A stretch of 64,000 nucleotides of DNA from Ruminococcus sp. YE71 (GCF_900119155.1 NZ_FPIR01000011.1:1-64000); one strand, 5' to 3'; shown: positions 32,055 through 41,680, counted from the stretch's first letter. Notes: generated from the sequence alone by a model not told the origin. Numbers and translations are program-made.

Positions 32055-33491
32055 TCACTTTAAATTCAGGATAGCGACCGCTTCGGAGATTGTTTTTTCA
32101 AGGGCTTCTCTGCCATAGCTGTCTACCTGCGACTTGTTTTTCTCCTCGTGGGTGAGACAGCCCGCTCCGCCGATACATCCGCCTGTGCAGGCCATTCCCT
32201 CGATGAAATTCTCGGCGAGAACTCCGCGCTTTTTCTTCATCAGGGCGGTACGGCATTCCTCGATGCCGCTGCAAACGCTCGGGTTCACTTCCGGCACGAG
32301 ACCCTGTTCTGCGACAGCTTCCGCCACCGCGTCCGACAGTCCGCCGCTTCGTGCGAATATCCTGCCGAAGTAGGAAGCGTTGTCGAGCACGTCCTCTTCA
32401 AGGGAGGTCAGCTCGATGTCCCTGCTGTCGAACAGCGCCTGCAATTCCTCGAAGGTCAGCACCGCGTCAACGTAGGGGCGTACTTCCTTGCGCTGTATCT
32501 CGGCTTTCTTTGCCGTGCAGGGCCCGATGAAAACTATCTTTGCGTTCTCGTGGGTGTCCTTTATGTACTTTGCGAGAGCCGCCATAGGCGAGGGGTTGTG
32601 GGAGATGTGCTCTTCAAGCTCGGGGAAAGCCGACTTAATATATGCCACGAAGGCGGGGCAGCACGAACTGGTCAGGAAGTCTTTTTCGGCAAGTTCCTTC
32701 GACTCTTCGAGTGCGACCATATCGGCGCCGAGAGCCGCTTCGACCACCGCGTGGAAGCCGAGCTGTTTCAGTCCGCTGACCACCTGACCGAGCTTTGCAT
32801 AAGTGAACTGGCTCGATATCGAGGGGGCGACCACGGCGTATATCCTGCTGCCGTTCTCGCGGCTTTTCTTGATAAGGTCGATAACGTCGAGTATGAAAGA
32901 CTTGTCGGTTATCGCGCCGAAGGGGCACTGGTAAACGCAGGCGCCGCAGGAAATGCACTTGTCGCGGTCGATGGCGGCGGTCTGTTCCTCGTTGATGGTG
33001 ATAGCCTTGACCTTGCAGGCGTTCTGACAGGGACGCTTGCGGTTGACTATCGCCGAGTAGGGGCAGACCTTCGAGCAGCGTCCGCATTCAACGCACTTGC
33101 TCTTGTCGATATGCGCCCTGTGGTCGTGTCCGAAGGAGATAGCCCCTCTCGGACAGACATCCTCACAGCGGTGTGCAAGGCAGCCGCGGCAGGAGTCGGT
33201 CACTTCGTAGCCTGCGGCAGGACATTCGTCGCAGGCGATGTCGATGACCTCGATAATGCTCTGTTCCGACTTGCCGATACCCATCGCGAGCTTCACCCTC
33301 TCCGCGAGGATGGCACGCTCCTTGTAGACACAGCACCGCATAGAGGGGGTCTTGCCGGGCACTATGGTCTTTGGGATATCGAGCAGGCTTTCGAGCAGGG
33401 TGTCGTCCCATGCCCGTCTTGCGACCTCACGAAGTACCTTGTATTTCAGATACTGCACCTTGGTATCGAAAACTCGTTTATTCTTCATCAT
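32055..33491 (-). CDS. Monomeric [FeFe]-hydrogenase (group B-like)
   Basis: A 478-residue enzyme with several [4Fe-4S] motifs in the N-terminal half (including CVECGRCSKVCP and CISCGACVYQCP) and an H-cluster domain. The three H-cluster motifs are present: SSCCPAF, GPCTAKKAE and EGMACTGGCIGG, giving all four cluster cysteines. It probably evolves H2 with reduced ferredoxin. The start at 33491 lies 6 bases after the phosphatase stop, with GAGGTG upstream. In R. albus a hydrogenase of this kind shares an operon with the sensory hydrogenase, as here. Confidence 0.9.
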   Translation of the reverse strand: MMKNKRVFDTKVQYLKYKVLREVARRAWDDTLLESLLDIPKTIVPGKTPSMRCCVYKERAILAERVKLAMGIGKSEQSIIEVIDIACDECPAAGYEVTDSCRGCLAHRCEDVCPRGAISFGHDHRAHIDKSKCVECGRCSKVCPYSAIVNRKRPCQNACKVKAITINEEQTAAIDRDKCISCGACVYQCPFGAITDKSFILDVIDLIKKSRENGSRIYAVVAPSISSQFTYAKLGQVVSGLKQLGFHAVVEAALGADMVALEESKELAEKDFLTSSCCPAFVAYIKSAFPELEEHISHNPSPMAALAKYIKDTHENAKIVFIGPCTAKKAEIQRKEVRPYVDAVLTFEELQALFDSRDIELTSLEEDVLDNASYFGRIFARSGGLSDAVAEAVAEQGLVPEVNPSVCSGIEECRTALMKKKRGVLAENFIEGMACTGGCIGGAGCLTHEEKNKSQVDSYGREALEKTISEAVAILNLK

Positions 33492-33496
33492 ACACC

Positions 33497-34672
33497 TCAG
33501 AAATAGCTGACCTTTATTCGTTTTCCCATATTTTTCAGACATTTGGAAAGCTCCTCGACGAGATTCATCTTTATCGAGAAGTTTATCGGCAGTTCGGGGT
33601 TCTGGTGAGCGGGGTTGACCGCTCTGCCGACGTAGAAATTTATATCGGTGGCTTCCTCGAACAGCAGTCTGCTGATGAGGGAAGCGCCGTCGCGCTGGTA
33701 GTTCCACTCCTCGTAGAACCTGTTTTCGCCGAGATAGTCGTTGGCGTATTCGAGCACCTTGTTGACCGTGATAACGCCCTCGGTCACAAGGTCAACGCCG
33801 TCGATGTAGGCGATAGGCGGAACATCGCTCCGCGTGAAGTCAAGGCTTGCGGTCACGGTGGTGCCGAGCCATTTGGCGGCTATCGAAGAAGTCGTTCCGC
33901 CGCAGATTATGTGCTTGCCCTCCTTCGAGAAGAACAGGCTCATCATTCTTGAACAGTCGTCCTTGTTTGCGGGAGGACCGAAGAGGATGTTCATCGGCTC
34001 GCGCTTGCGTATCTTGACCACGCAGGATGTGGCGTCATCGCCGGGTTCGCCGCCGTAAAGCCTGCTGCACTCGTCGATGAGCATGGTGGCGAGGTTCTTG
34101 GCGGTATATCCGCCTGCCGCCGCCGCTTCCATGAACTCCGCGATATCCTCACGCTTCCAGCCGAAGTTGTACACACGGCCGAGACCTGCGTGGGGGCATC
34201 CGTCGCTCATCGCCACGAACACGTCGTTCTCACGCAGTTTCAGCACGGTCTTGAATATCCGCTTGCCGCCGATGGTCATTTCGGTTTTTGGGTAATCGGT
34301 CACGGCAAGGTCTCTGATGAAGATGATGTGGGGGTTGTCGTACTGTATCAGCTCGGCAGACTCGTTGTTCATCAGATGGATGATGGTGAATGTCGAATAC
34401 GCCACACCTCGTTCATGGCAGATGGGAAGCGTAGCCGCGATGGTCTCGACGCATTCCTCCAGCGGGAGACCTGCCGCGAGCATGGTAGAGATTATCTTCG
34501 AGGTGAGGGTCGAGAGGATGCTCGCCTTAACGCCGCTGCCCAGTCCGTCGGCAAGCACGATGACCGACGAGCCGTCGTCCTGTTCCACAACGTCCACATG
34601 GTCGCCGCAGAGCTGTTCGCCGAAATGTGAGATGCTTTTGTAGCCTATATCTGCGCAGAGGTCATTCATCAC
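33497..34672 (-). CDS. SpoIIE-type PP2C phosphatase of the hydrogenase operon
   Basis: A 391-residue protein with a PP2C/SpoIIE fold: the metal-binding VLADGLGSGVKAS near residue 42, VFAMSDGCPHA-like stretch (residues 150-165), and GDDATSCVV. A further C-terminal domain of about 170 residues is not recognised. It overlaps the HydS stop by 11 bases. The chosen start is GTG with AAGGAG 7 bases upstream; the following codon is ATG. Such phosphatases next to HydS are proposed to pass the H2 signal on, perhaps through an anti-anti-sigma factor. Confidence 0.85.
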   Translation of the reverse strand: MMNDLCADIGYKSISHFGEQLCGDHVDVVEQDDGSSVIVLADGLGSGVKASILSTLTSKIISTMLAAGLPLEECVETIAATLPICHERGVAYSTFTIIHLMNNESAELIQYDNPHIIFIRDLAVTDYPKTEMTIGGKRIFKTVLKLRENDVFVAMSDGCPHAGLGRVYNFGWKREDIAEFMEAAAAGGYTAKNLATMLIDECSRLYGGEPGDDATSCVVKIRKREPMNILFGPPANKDDCSRMMSLFFSKEGKHIICGGTTSSIAAKWLGTTVTASLDFTRSDVPPIAYIDGVDLVTEGVITVNKVLEYANDYLGENRFYEEWNYQRDGASLISRLLFEEATDINFYVGRAVNPAHQNPELPINFSIKMNLVEELSKCLKNMGKRIKVSYF

Positions 34673-36338
34673 TTATCGACTCCTTGAGCTTTGTGAGTGC
34701 TATCTTTGTCTCGGCGGCAGTCTCACCGAGGAGCGAAGCTATCTCCTGAACTATCCGCATCTGTTTATCGACCACCTTGTCGGCGATCTCGACGGTGCGG
34801 CGGCTTATCTCTTCCTTGCGTTCGCGGCTACGTTCCTCATCGGTAACGTCGCGCATGATGCAGATGAGCATCCTGCTCTCCTTATCGGGAACGACCGTCT
34901 GCTCGACGTACTTCTGATACTCGGCGAGGAAGGTCTTGCTGTTGTACACGCCCACCCCCGATTTCTGCACCTTGATGAAGATGGCGGGGTCGAGTATGCG
35001 CACCACCTGATCGCCCAGAATATCCGAGCCGTGGCGGAGATTCATTATCTTCATGGCGGCTGAATTGATCTGCTGGACTTCCAGCTTGTCGTTGAGCACG
35101 ATGAGTGCGTTGGGGGTGTTCCTTACGATTGTGTCGGAGAAGCTCTCCGCCTTGTCCTTCAGGAACGGCAGGCACATGGAAACTTCCGCCTTGCCCTGGA
35201 ATATCGCCGCCGCCTTTTCTCGGCAGGTATTGTAGCCGCAGGTACCGCAGTTGAGCTCCTGCTCGGGCTTGAATTTTCCCATCTGGTGGAGTATCTCTAT
35301 CAGCTCGTACTCGGTGGGCTGAGCGGCGCGGCGTTCTATAAAGGTATAGCTCTTGTGCAGTTCAACGCTGTCGTGCTCCGCTGTGTCGAAGTCCTTCACG
35401 CCCGCGTAGCCCGTAACGGCGATGATGTCTCGGACGGTGCTCTTGCGGTACTTCTCCATCGCAGGGCCGCCGACACAGCTCCCGGCGCAGGCGGACATCT
35501 CGATAAAGCACTTGTGGATGCCGCCGTTCTCGATGTCGCGGAGTGCGCTTATGCAGTTGTCGATGCCGTCCGCCGCGATATATGAATACCCCTGCTCGTC
35601 AAGCGACATGGACCTGAGTATGCCGCCTGCGGTGGGGAAGAGCCTTGTGCGGCTCTTTTCTTTCGGTATTATTTCTTTCTGCGGTTCAATGCCTTCGGAT
35701 GCGAGCCATCTTGACAGCTGTTCAAAGGTCAGCACCGCGTCTATGTAGCCTTCATAGTGTTCCGCCTCGTCCATTTTCGAGATGCAGGGTCCTATGAACA
35801 CCACCTTCGCATTCGGTATGCGTTTCTTTATCTCCATGCTGTGCGCCTGCATCGGTGACACCACATCCGCAAGATACGGGAGCGCTTTCGGGAAGTACTT
35901 CTGTATCAGCAGATTTACCGAATGACAGCAGGAGGAGATGAGTATGTCACGCTGTTCTTCGTGCAGGATACGCTCATATTCGTTCTTGACTATCGCCGCG
36001 CCCACCGCAGTTTCCTCAGCCGAGTGAAAGCCGAGCTTTTTCAGAGCAGAGTCGATGGCTTCGATGCCGATACCGCTGTAATTTGCGATGAAAGAGGGGG
36101 CAATACTCGCGACTACGGGGTCTCCGCGCTGTATCAGCACCTTAGCCTTCTCGGTCTGGTCTTTTATCTCTTTTGCATTCTGGGGACAGACTACGAAGCA
36201 CTGACCGCAGAGTATGCACTCGTTGCCGATGATGTGCGCCTGATTCGCCGAAAAACGTATCGACTTCACGGGGCACTGCCTTATGCACTTGTAGCAGTTC
36301 TTGCAGTTCGATTTTTTGAGCGTGAGAAAATCCGACAT
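34662..36338 (-). CDS. hydS: Sensory [FeFe]-hydrogenase HydS with PAS domain
   Basis: A 558-residue protein. Two [4Fe-4S] motifs lie at residues 12-22 and 41-51. The H-cluster domain follows with SSCCHSV (C137, C138), GPCISK (C185) and EMSACAGSCVGG (C284, C288). Then come a further cluster motif (CGTCGYNTC) and a PAS domain at about 415-510. This order defines the putative H2-sensing hydrogenases (group C). The L1 motif has HS in place of PA and the L2 motif lacks TAK, changes seen in sensory rather than catalytic enzymes. It likely tunes hydrogenase expression to H2. Confidence 0.92.
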   Translation of the reverse strand: MSDFLTLKKSNCKNCYKCIRQCPVKSIRFSANQAHIIGNECILCGQCFVVCPQNAKEIKDQTEKAKVLIQRGDPVVASIAPSFIANYSGIGIEAIDSALKKLGFHSAEETAVGAAIVKNEYERILHEEQRDILISSCCHSVNLLIQKYFPKALPYLADVVSPMQAHSMEIKKRIPNAKVVFIGPCISKMDEAEHYEGYIDAVLTFEQLSRWLASEGIEPQKEIIPKEKSRTRLFPTAGGILRSMSLDEQGYSYIAADGIDNCISALRDIENGGIHKCFIEMSACAGSCVGGPAMEKYRKSTVRDIIAVTGYAGVKDFDTAEHDSVELHKSYTFIERRAAQPTEYELIEILHQMGKFKPEQELNCGTCGYNTCREKAAAIFQGKAEVSMCLPFLKDKAESFSDTIVRNTPNALIVLNDKLEVQQINSAAMKIMNLRHGSDILGDQVVRILDPAIFIKVQKSGVGVYNSKTFLAEYQKYVEQTVVPDKESRMLICIMRDVTDEERSRERKEEISRRTVEIADKVVDKQMRIVQEIASLLGETAAETKIALTKLKESISDE

Positions 36339-36599
36339 TTAAATACCTGCCTTTGCTTTCGACAAAACTCTCTCCTTGAAAAACTCACTGAAATTCTGTT
36401 CGGTCACGCCCGTGAACACATCCTCATCGACCTTGACCGTAACGCCCTCGCGGTTGCATTTCCCGAGGCAGAAGCCGCCCGTTATCAGCACCTCATCCTC
36501 AAGACCGTGAGCGGCGATCTCGGCCTCGATCCTTTTTACCAGCTCCTCAGAGCCTTTGAGGTGGCAGGACGAACCGACGCATATCTGTACGACGGTCAT
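36339..36599 (-). CDS. Thioredoxin-like [2Fe-2S] ferredoxin
   Basis: An 86-residue protein with the NuoE/HydC-type fold: QICVGSSCHLKGS near the N-terminus and GGFCLGKC, giving four cysteines for one [2Fe-2S] cluster. It directly abuts HydS and overlaps the upstream ferredoxin gene by 4 bases. It probably carries electrons to or from the hydrogenases. Confidence 0.88.
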   Translation of the reverse strand: MTVVQICVGSSCHLKGSEELVKRIEAEIAAHGLEDEVLITGGFCLGKCNREGVTVKVDEDVFTGVTEQNFSEFFKERVLSKAKAGI

Positions 36600-36841
36600 T
36601 TGCGTGCTCCCGTAAGGATCACCGTCTCGAAGAATTCGCGTGCGCTTTCGGGGGTGACAGAGTAGAACTCGCCGTCAACAGTGACGCACACGCCCTCCTG
36701 GCATCTGCCCATGCAGAATGTTCCGCCGAGAGAAACGAGGTCGCCCAGCTCATACTTTGCGATGAGATTCTGGAACTCGCTGACGATGTTTCTCGAACCC
36801 TTCAGGTGACATGACGAACCAATACAAACTACGACTTTCAT
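36596..36841 (-). CDS. Thioredoxin-like [2Fe-2S] ferredoxin
   Basis: An 81-residue paralog of the next gene with the same cysteine pattern (VCIGSSCHLKGS and GTFCMGRC). The two overlap by 4 bases and probably arose by tandem duplication. It follows the kinase-like gene by 19 bases, so all six genes are likely on one transcript. Confidence 0.88.
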   Translation of the reverse strand: MKVVVCIGSSCHLKGSRNIVSEFQNLIAKYELGDLVSLGGTFCMGRCQEGVCVTVDGEFYSVTPESAREFFETVILTGARK

Positions 36842-36860
36842 TTTCGTGCCCTCCTTGTTA

Positions 36861-37607
36861 TCACTGATCGACTACGTTTACCCAGCCCAGCAGGAACTCG
36901 CGCTCCTTGGCGTTGCCCTTGACCGACTGCGAAGCCGCAACTATCGGCATCCAGGACTGAACGTACTTCATGTCGGTGCCGCTCATCGAGCAGAACAGGT
37001 CGAGGTAGATGTCAGCGCCGCCGATATCGCCGTCCAGCCAGAAGCAGAGGTACGATCTTGCCGCGTCAGCCGAAGCGTTGCCCTGAGTTGCGTGTGCCCA
37101 GTCGATGATGAAGGGGGTGCCGTCCTCGGCGATGATGACGTTCGAGGTGTTGAAGTCGCCGTGGCAGAGCTTGTTGTGCTTGGGCATACCCTCAAGACGG
37201 GTGTGAAGGTCGTAGCGGACGGTAGCCGCAAGCTCGGCCTGTGAGATCTTCGAGTTCATTTTGTCCTTGAGCTTGCTCAGCATGGGGCAGGTCTTGGAGT
37301 GGATGATGAGCTGCTGCTCTACGAAGAATTTGATCCATTTCTCGGCGTTCTCGGGCTCTTCCGAAATGATCTGCGCAAGGGTCTTGCCCTTGATGTAGTC
37401 GGATACGATCGCCCACTTGCCGTCGATGGTGGTGACCTCGTGGATCTTCGGCATCGAAAGTCCTGTCTCTTCGACCCTTGCCTGATTGAGCGCCTCGTTG
37501 AGCACCATAGCCTTCGAGAAGTTCTCGTTGAACACCTTGATGCATTTGTCACCGTCACGGTAAACGGTCTTGTTGTTTCTGACTGCTATCACTCTGTCGA
37601 GCTTCAT
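36861..37607 (-). CDS. Aminoglycoside phosphotransferase/choline kinase-like protein
   Basis: A 248-residue protein with the phosphotransferase fold: catalytic LCHGDFNTSNVI followed by FIIDWAHATQG, and a lysine-bearing N-lobe (KCIKVF). It resembles the TIGR02172 group known from Fibrobacter and ruminococci; the substrate is unknown. The start at 37607 follows GGAGGTAGG. It lies just upstream of the hydrogenase operon and may be its first gene. A TATAAT on the minus strand (37657-37662) could be the -10 box; no good -35 box is seen. Confidence 0.8.
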   Translation of the reverse strand: MKLDRVIAVRNNKTVYRDGDKCIKVFNENFSKAMVLNEALNQARVEETGLSMPKIHEVTTIDGKWAIVSDYIKGKTLAQIISEEPENAEKWIKFFVEQQLIIHSKTCPMLSKLKDKMNSKISQAELAATVRYDLHTRLEGMPKHNKLCHGDFNTSNVIIAEDGTPFIIDWAHATQGNASADAARSYLCFWLDGDIGGADIYLDLFCSMSGTDMKYVQSWMPIVAASQSVKGNAKEREFLLGWVNVVDQ

Positions 37608-37738
37608 AATCTTCCTACCTCCTGAAAGTATCGTGTAAGTTGTTTTTCCGATAACAATTATACCACAATCGTCCATAACATGGAATTATAAATTTTATAT
37701 ATAGTATTATCAATGGCTATATATGAAATTGCAATAAA

Positions 37739-37763
37739 AAAACCGCACATATCGTGCGGTTTT
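37739..37763 (-). terminator. Terminator of the third LysR gene
   Basis: A perfect 10-bp stem (37739-37748 with 37754-37763). Read on the minus strand it is followed by a T-run. Confidence 0.85.
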
Positions 37764-37773
37764 GATAAATTTA

Positions 37774-38694
37774 TCAGAGATATTTGCGCTTGCTCATGCA
37801 CACCTCGGTGATGAACAGCTTTTCGAGCTTTGAGAGATTGTGGTCGTTGCGGTGGATCAAAACGTCGCGGTATAGCTTGTCGTTATCGGCGCAGGGTTTT
37901 TCCACAAGGTCGTAGCGTTCGAGCATTTTGTCGGTCAGGGGGGACACCCACATGAAGGTCTCCTCATTGTCGGTGAGCAGGTCGAACTGACTTCCGCGCT
38001 CGAACACGAATATCCTGCGGCGGATATTGTCGGGCAGCTCCTCCCGTCTGACCTCGGCCATTGACATGAATGGCACATAGGGGTCGGCGTGGGCTATCTC
38101 GATGTATTTTTCAAGGTCGGTGAAGTGTATCTCGTCAAGCTCTGCGAGGGGGCTTCTCCTGCTCATGACCAGCATGAACCTGAACTCCGAGATGAGCTCA
38201 TACTCCAGCCCCTTGTCGGTGAACATCGACTTGAAGTACTTGTCGAAGTGGGAAGCATACCTGACGATACCGAGCTTGTATTCCGAGGACAGGACGTTCT
38301 TTATGGTGTTCGAGGCGTTGGTCTCGCGGTAGAATATCTCCACGGGGTCGCTGCCTATCTTCTGCGTGAAATTCGCGAACCCCTCGGAGATATAGGTAGC
38401 CCTCGGCACGCACACCGAAAAGCGCTGTTTCTGCACGAAACTGCCCTTGTAGATATTCTCGACCTCGTCTATCTGCTTCTGGATATTGGCGGCGTAATTG
38501 AGGAAAGCCTCGCCCTCGGGGGTCGGGGTCATCCCTCGGGTCGTCCGCTCGAAGATGGTTATCCCGAGACTGCCTTCAAGCTCTTTGATAGCGCGGCTGA
38601 GGTTCGGCTGAGCGATGAGGAGCGTCTCTGCCGCCTTGTTTATCGAGCCCGACCGTGCGACCTCAAGTGCGTATTTCATGTGAAGAACGTTCAT
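37774..38694 (-). CDS. LysR-family transcriptional regulator
   Basis: A 306-residue regulator with an N-terminal winged helix (HMKYALEVARSGSINKAAETL to about residue 62) and an effector domain. It is less similar to the other two LysR proteins in the window in its effector half, lacking the QHY stretch. It is divergent from the GH44 gene with 160 bases between, so it may control that gene or itself; this is only positional inference. Confidence 0.9.
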   Translation of the reverse strand: MNVLHMKYALEVARSGSINKAAETLLIAQPNLSRAIKELEGSLGITIFERTTRGMTPTPEGEAFLNYAANIQKQIDEVENIYKGSFVQKQRFSVCVPRATYISEGFANFTQKIGSDPVEIFYRETNASNTIKNVLSSEYKLGIVRYASHFDKYFKSMFTDKGLEYELISEFRFMLVMSRRSPLAELDEIHFTDLEKYIEIAHADPYVPFMSMAEVRREELPDNIRRRIFVFERGSQFDLLTDNEETFMWVSPLTDKMLERYDLVEKPCADNDKLYRDVLIHRNDHNLSKLEKLFITEVCMSKRKYL

Positions 38695-38772
38695 CCCGTC
38701 ATCCCCCTATATTATGATTGTATACATTATAACATATTAATCACTTTTTTTCAATATCTGTGACCATTATTC

Positions 38773-38801
38773 TTGAAAAAAAGACAGCTGTGTGTTATAA
38801 T
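38773..38801 (+). promoter_or_regulatory. GH44 gene promoter
   Basis: TTGAAA (38773-38778), a 17-base spacer, and TATAAT (38796-38801). Confidence 0.7.
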
Positions 38802-38854
38802 TGACTCGGGACAGGAAGGCTGTCCGCGATACTTTGGGACAAGGAAGAATTATC

Positions 38855-40627
38855 ATGTTAAACAGAAAACTTGCCGCTGTGGCTGCGGCACTCATAGCCG
38901 TTTCGCTGTTCGCTTTTCAGGCGAGCGCAGACACTTCGGGCAGCACGGTCAACATCACCGTCGATGCCTCGAAAGACCGCAAGGCCATCTCGCCGTACAT
39001 CTACGGCACGAACGCCGAGCTCATGAACAACGACACCCTGATGAAGTCGGTGCGTGCGGGCGGCAACCGCTACACCGCCTACAACTGGGAGAACAACGCT
39101 TCAAACGCTGGCTCTGACTGGAAGAATAACTCCGACGGGTATTTTCAGCAGAGTGTGGACGAGTCGCTGAGGGACAAGCCGGGATGCATAGCCCTTCAGC
39201 TGGCGGACGTCTGCAAGAAAAAGGGCGCGTATCCGCTGATGACCCTACAGCTGGCAGGATACGTGGCGGCGGACACGAACGGCGAGGTATCGGCTTCCGA
39301 GAAAGCACCTTCCGACAGGTGGAACAAGGTGGAGATGGTCAAGGGCTCGGATTTCACTCTGACTCCCGACCTGAACGACGGCACTGTCTACATGGATGAG
39401 TTCGTAAACTATCTGGTGCAGACGCTTGGCGACTCGCAGAACGGCGGTATCAGGGGCTATTCCCTCGACAACGAGCCAGGTTTGTGGAGCACTACCCATT
39501 CGCGCATCCACCCCGACAGGACTTCCTGCGCGGAGATAGTCGAGAAATCGGTCACCATGTCAAAGGCGGTCAAGGCCATCGACCCGAACGCCGATATCTT
39601 CGGGCCTGCGCTGTTCGGCTACGGTGCCTTCACGAACTTCGCGGGGGCTGAGGACTGGAACATCATCCGCGCCGACCACCCCGAATACCGCTGGTTCATC
39701 GACTACTATCTGGAAGAGATGAAGAAGGCGGAGGACGAGTGCGGCACACGCCTGCTCGACGTTCTCGACGTGCATTTCTATACCGAGGCGAAGGGCGCCT
39801 GCGGTGAGCGCTACTGCCAGCACTACAACGACCCCGACTGCGTGAAAAACAAGCTCAATGCCACACGCAGTATGTGGGACGACACCTACACCGAGGACAG
39901 CTGGATAACCGACACGGGCGCGGAGTTCCTGCCGATACTTCCTGCGCTGAAACAGTCGGTGGACACCTACTATCCCGGTACGAAGATAGCCATAACCGAG
40001 TATGATTTTCAGGGCGCTTACGACGTGACGGGCGCTGTTATGGAGGCCGACGCGCTGGGTATTTTTGCGCAGAACGAAGTCTACTGTGCGAACCTGTTCT
40101 CGATGGACGCGCAGTATCAGCTGGCAGGCATCGACCTCTACACCAACTACGACGGGCAGGGGAGCGGCTTCGGCGACACCCTCGTTTCCTGCGTCAGTGA
40201 CGATATTGAGACTTCGACTGCCTATGCCGCGATAGACGGCGACAACACCGATGTTCTGCGCGTGGTGGTCACAAACAAGTCCTTTGCCGAAACGACTACC
40301 GCCAACATCAGCCTCGGCGAAGAGTACGGCTATGTGCATCTCTACGGCATCAACGACATGGCGGCGAAGGTGTTCGATATGTCCGACACGAATCCTGCCG
40401 TGAAGCTGGACGGCAGCAGCGTCACCCTCGAAATGCAGCCGAGGACTGTTTCGCTGCTCGTCATCGCGAAGAACAAGGATGCGCTGACATCCGCTTCGGA
40501 GAGCGTTCCCGCAGGGCAGGCAGAGACAAAGGAGGTAAAGCGCAACTTTACGCCCGTGCTGGCAGGCGCAGGTGCTCTTGCAGTTGCCGCCGCCGCAGTA
40601 TTCGCGGTCAGAAAGCGCAAAAAGTAA
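38855..40627 (+). CDS. GH44 glycoside hydrolase, membrane-anchored
   Basis: A 590-residue secreted enzyme with a signal peptide (cleavage near QASA-DT, residue 26) and a GH44 catalytic domain. E207 in YSLDNEPGLW is the expected acid/base and E382 in ITEYDF the expected nucleophile. GH44 enzymes cut beta-1,4-glucan and xyloglucan. Unlike cellulosomal enzymes it has no dockerin or carbohydrate-binding module; instead it ends in a hydrophobic helix (about 566-585) and RKRKK, which should hold it to the cell membrane. The start at 38855 follows AAGGAAG and gives a good signal peptide. Confidence 0.9.
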   Translation: MLNRKLAAVAAALIAVSLFAFQASADTSGSTVNITVDASKDRKAISPYIYGTNAELMNNDTLMKSVRAGGNRYTAYNWENNASNAGSDWKNNSDGYFQQSVDESLRDKPGCIALQLADVCKKKGAYPLMTLQLAGYVAADTNGEVSASEKAPSDRWNKVEMVKGSDFTLTPDLNDGTVYMDEFVNYLVQTLGDSQNGGIRGYSLDNEPGLWSTTHSRIHPDRTSCAEIVEKSVTMSKAVKAIDPNADIFGPALFGYGAFTNFAGAEDWNIIRADHPEYRWFIDYYLEEMKKAEDECGTRLLDVLDVHFYTEAKGACGERYCQHYNDPDCVKNKLNATRSMWDDTYTEDSWITDTGAEFLPILPALKQSVDTYYPGTKIAITEYDFQGAYDVTGAVMEADALGIFAQNEVYCANLFSMDAQYQLAGIDLYTNYDGQGSGFGDTLVSCVSDDIETSTAYAAIDGDNTDVLRVVVTNKSFAETTTANISLGEEYGYVHLYGINDMAAKVFDMSDTNPAVKLDGSSVTLEMQPRTVSLLVIAKNKDALTSASESVPAGQAETKEVKRNFTPVLAGAGALAVAAAAVFAVRKRKK

Positions 40628-40666
40628 AAAGACATCGGCAGTTTCGGAAAGGGGAGCGGACAGGGT

Positions 40667-41530
40667 ATGCACTATGTAAAAGCAAAGTCGCTTCTGACGG
40701 CTCACAACGGTATGAATATCTACCGCGGCTGCACCCATGGCTGTATCTACTGCGACAGCAGGAGCAGGTGCTATAATTTCGAGCATGATTTTGAAGATGT
40801 GGGCGTGAAGGTCAACGCTCCCGAACTGCTTGAGGAGATACTGCGCACAAAGCGCCGAAAGATCGTCATCGGCACGGGCTCGATGTGCGACCCTTACCAG
40901 CCCTGCGAGGAAAAGCTGATGCTGATGCGAAGGTGTCTTGAGCTCATCGACAGGTACGAGTTCGGGGCGGCGGTCATCACCAAGTCAGACCGCGTGCTGC
41001 GTGACATCGACCTGTTCGACAGCATCAACAGCAAGGGGAAAAGTGTTCTGCAAATGACTCTGACCATCGCCGACGATGACCTGAGCCGTATCATCGAACC
41101 GAACGTCTGCCCGACGAGCAGGCGTTACGAGGTGCTCAAAGCGTTCCAAAAGCGTGGGATTCCGACGGTGGTGTGGATGAGCCCCTTCCTGCCGTTCCTC
41201 ACCGATACCGACGGGAATTTCGACAGGCTGATGGAGTACTGCCTTGACGTGGGGGTGAAGGGCATCGTCTGCTTCGGGATAGGCATGACCCTGCGTGAGG
41301 GGAGCAGGGAGTACTTCTATCGGGCGCTCGACAGGCATTTTCAGGGGCTGAGCAGGCAGTATATGATGCGGTACGGCGACTCATACGAGGTCGCGAGCGG
41401 CAACAGCTACAGGCTGATGCGCAGGTTCCATGAGACCTGCGACAGGTACGGCATCATCCATTCCCCCGAGGAATGCTTTGCCTACATCTCCGACCTGCCC
41501 GACAGATACGAACAGCTGAGCTTTTTCTGA
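40667..41530 (+). CDS. SPL-family radical SAM protein
   Basis: A 287-residue protein with the radical SAM cluster motif CTHGCIYC near residues 22-29 and GTGSMCDPYQPCE near residue 68, typical of spore photoproduct lyase-like (Rv2578c/SPL-related) proteins. True spore photoproduct lyase has a different C-terminal part with a catalytic cysteine that I do not see clearly, so a DNA repair role is uncertain. It follows the GH44 gene by 39 bases and may be co-transcribed, with no evident functional link. Confidence 0.8.
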   Translation: MHYVKAKSLLTAHNGMNIYRGCTHGCIYCDSRSRCYNFEHDFEDVGVKVNAPELLEEILRTKRRKIVIGTGSMCDPYQPCEEKLMLMRRCLELIDRYEFGAAVITKSDRVLRDIDLFDSINSKGKSVLQMTLTIADDDLSRIIEPNVCPTSRRYEVLKAFQKRGIPTVVWMSPFLPFLTDTDGNFDRLMEYCLDVGVKGIVCFGIGMTLREGSREYFYRALDRHFQGLSRQYMMRYGDSYEVASGNSYRLMRRFHETCDRYGIIHSPEECFAYISDLPDRYEQLSFF

Positions 41531-41589
41531 ATGACATTTGTCACTGCATCTGCATGACAAACGTCTGCGAAAAAATTACATACGGCATC

Positions 41590-41618
41590 TTGAAACCGAC
41601 GCGGATATATGTTATAAT
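41590..41618 (+). promoter_or_regulatory. Promoter of the giant membrane protein gene
   Basis: TTGAAA (41590-41595), a 17-base spacer, and TATAAT (41613-41618). Confidence 0.7.
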
Positions 41619-41680
41619 TTATTTAACAAATCAAAGACCGCGGTATTACGCTGCCGCGTGACGGAAGGAGATGCTGAGGT

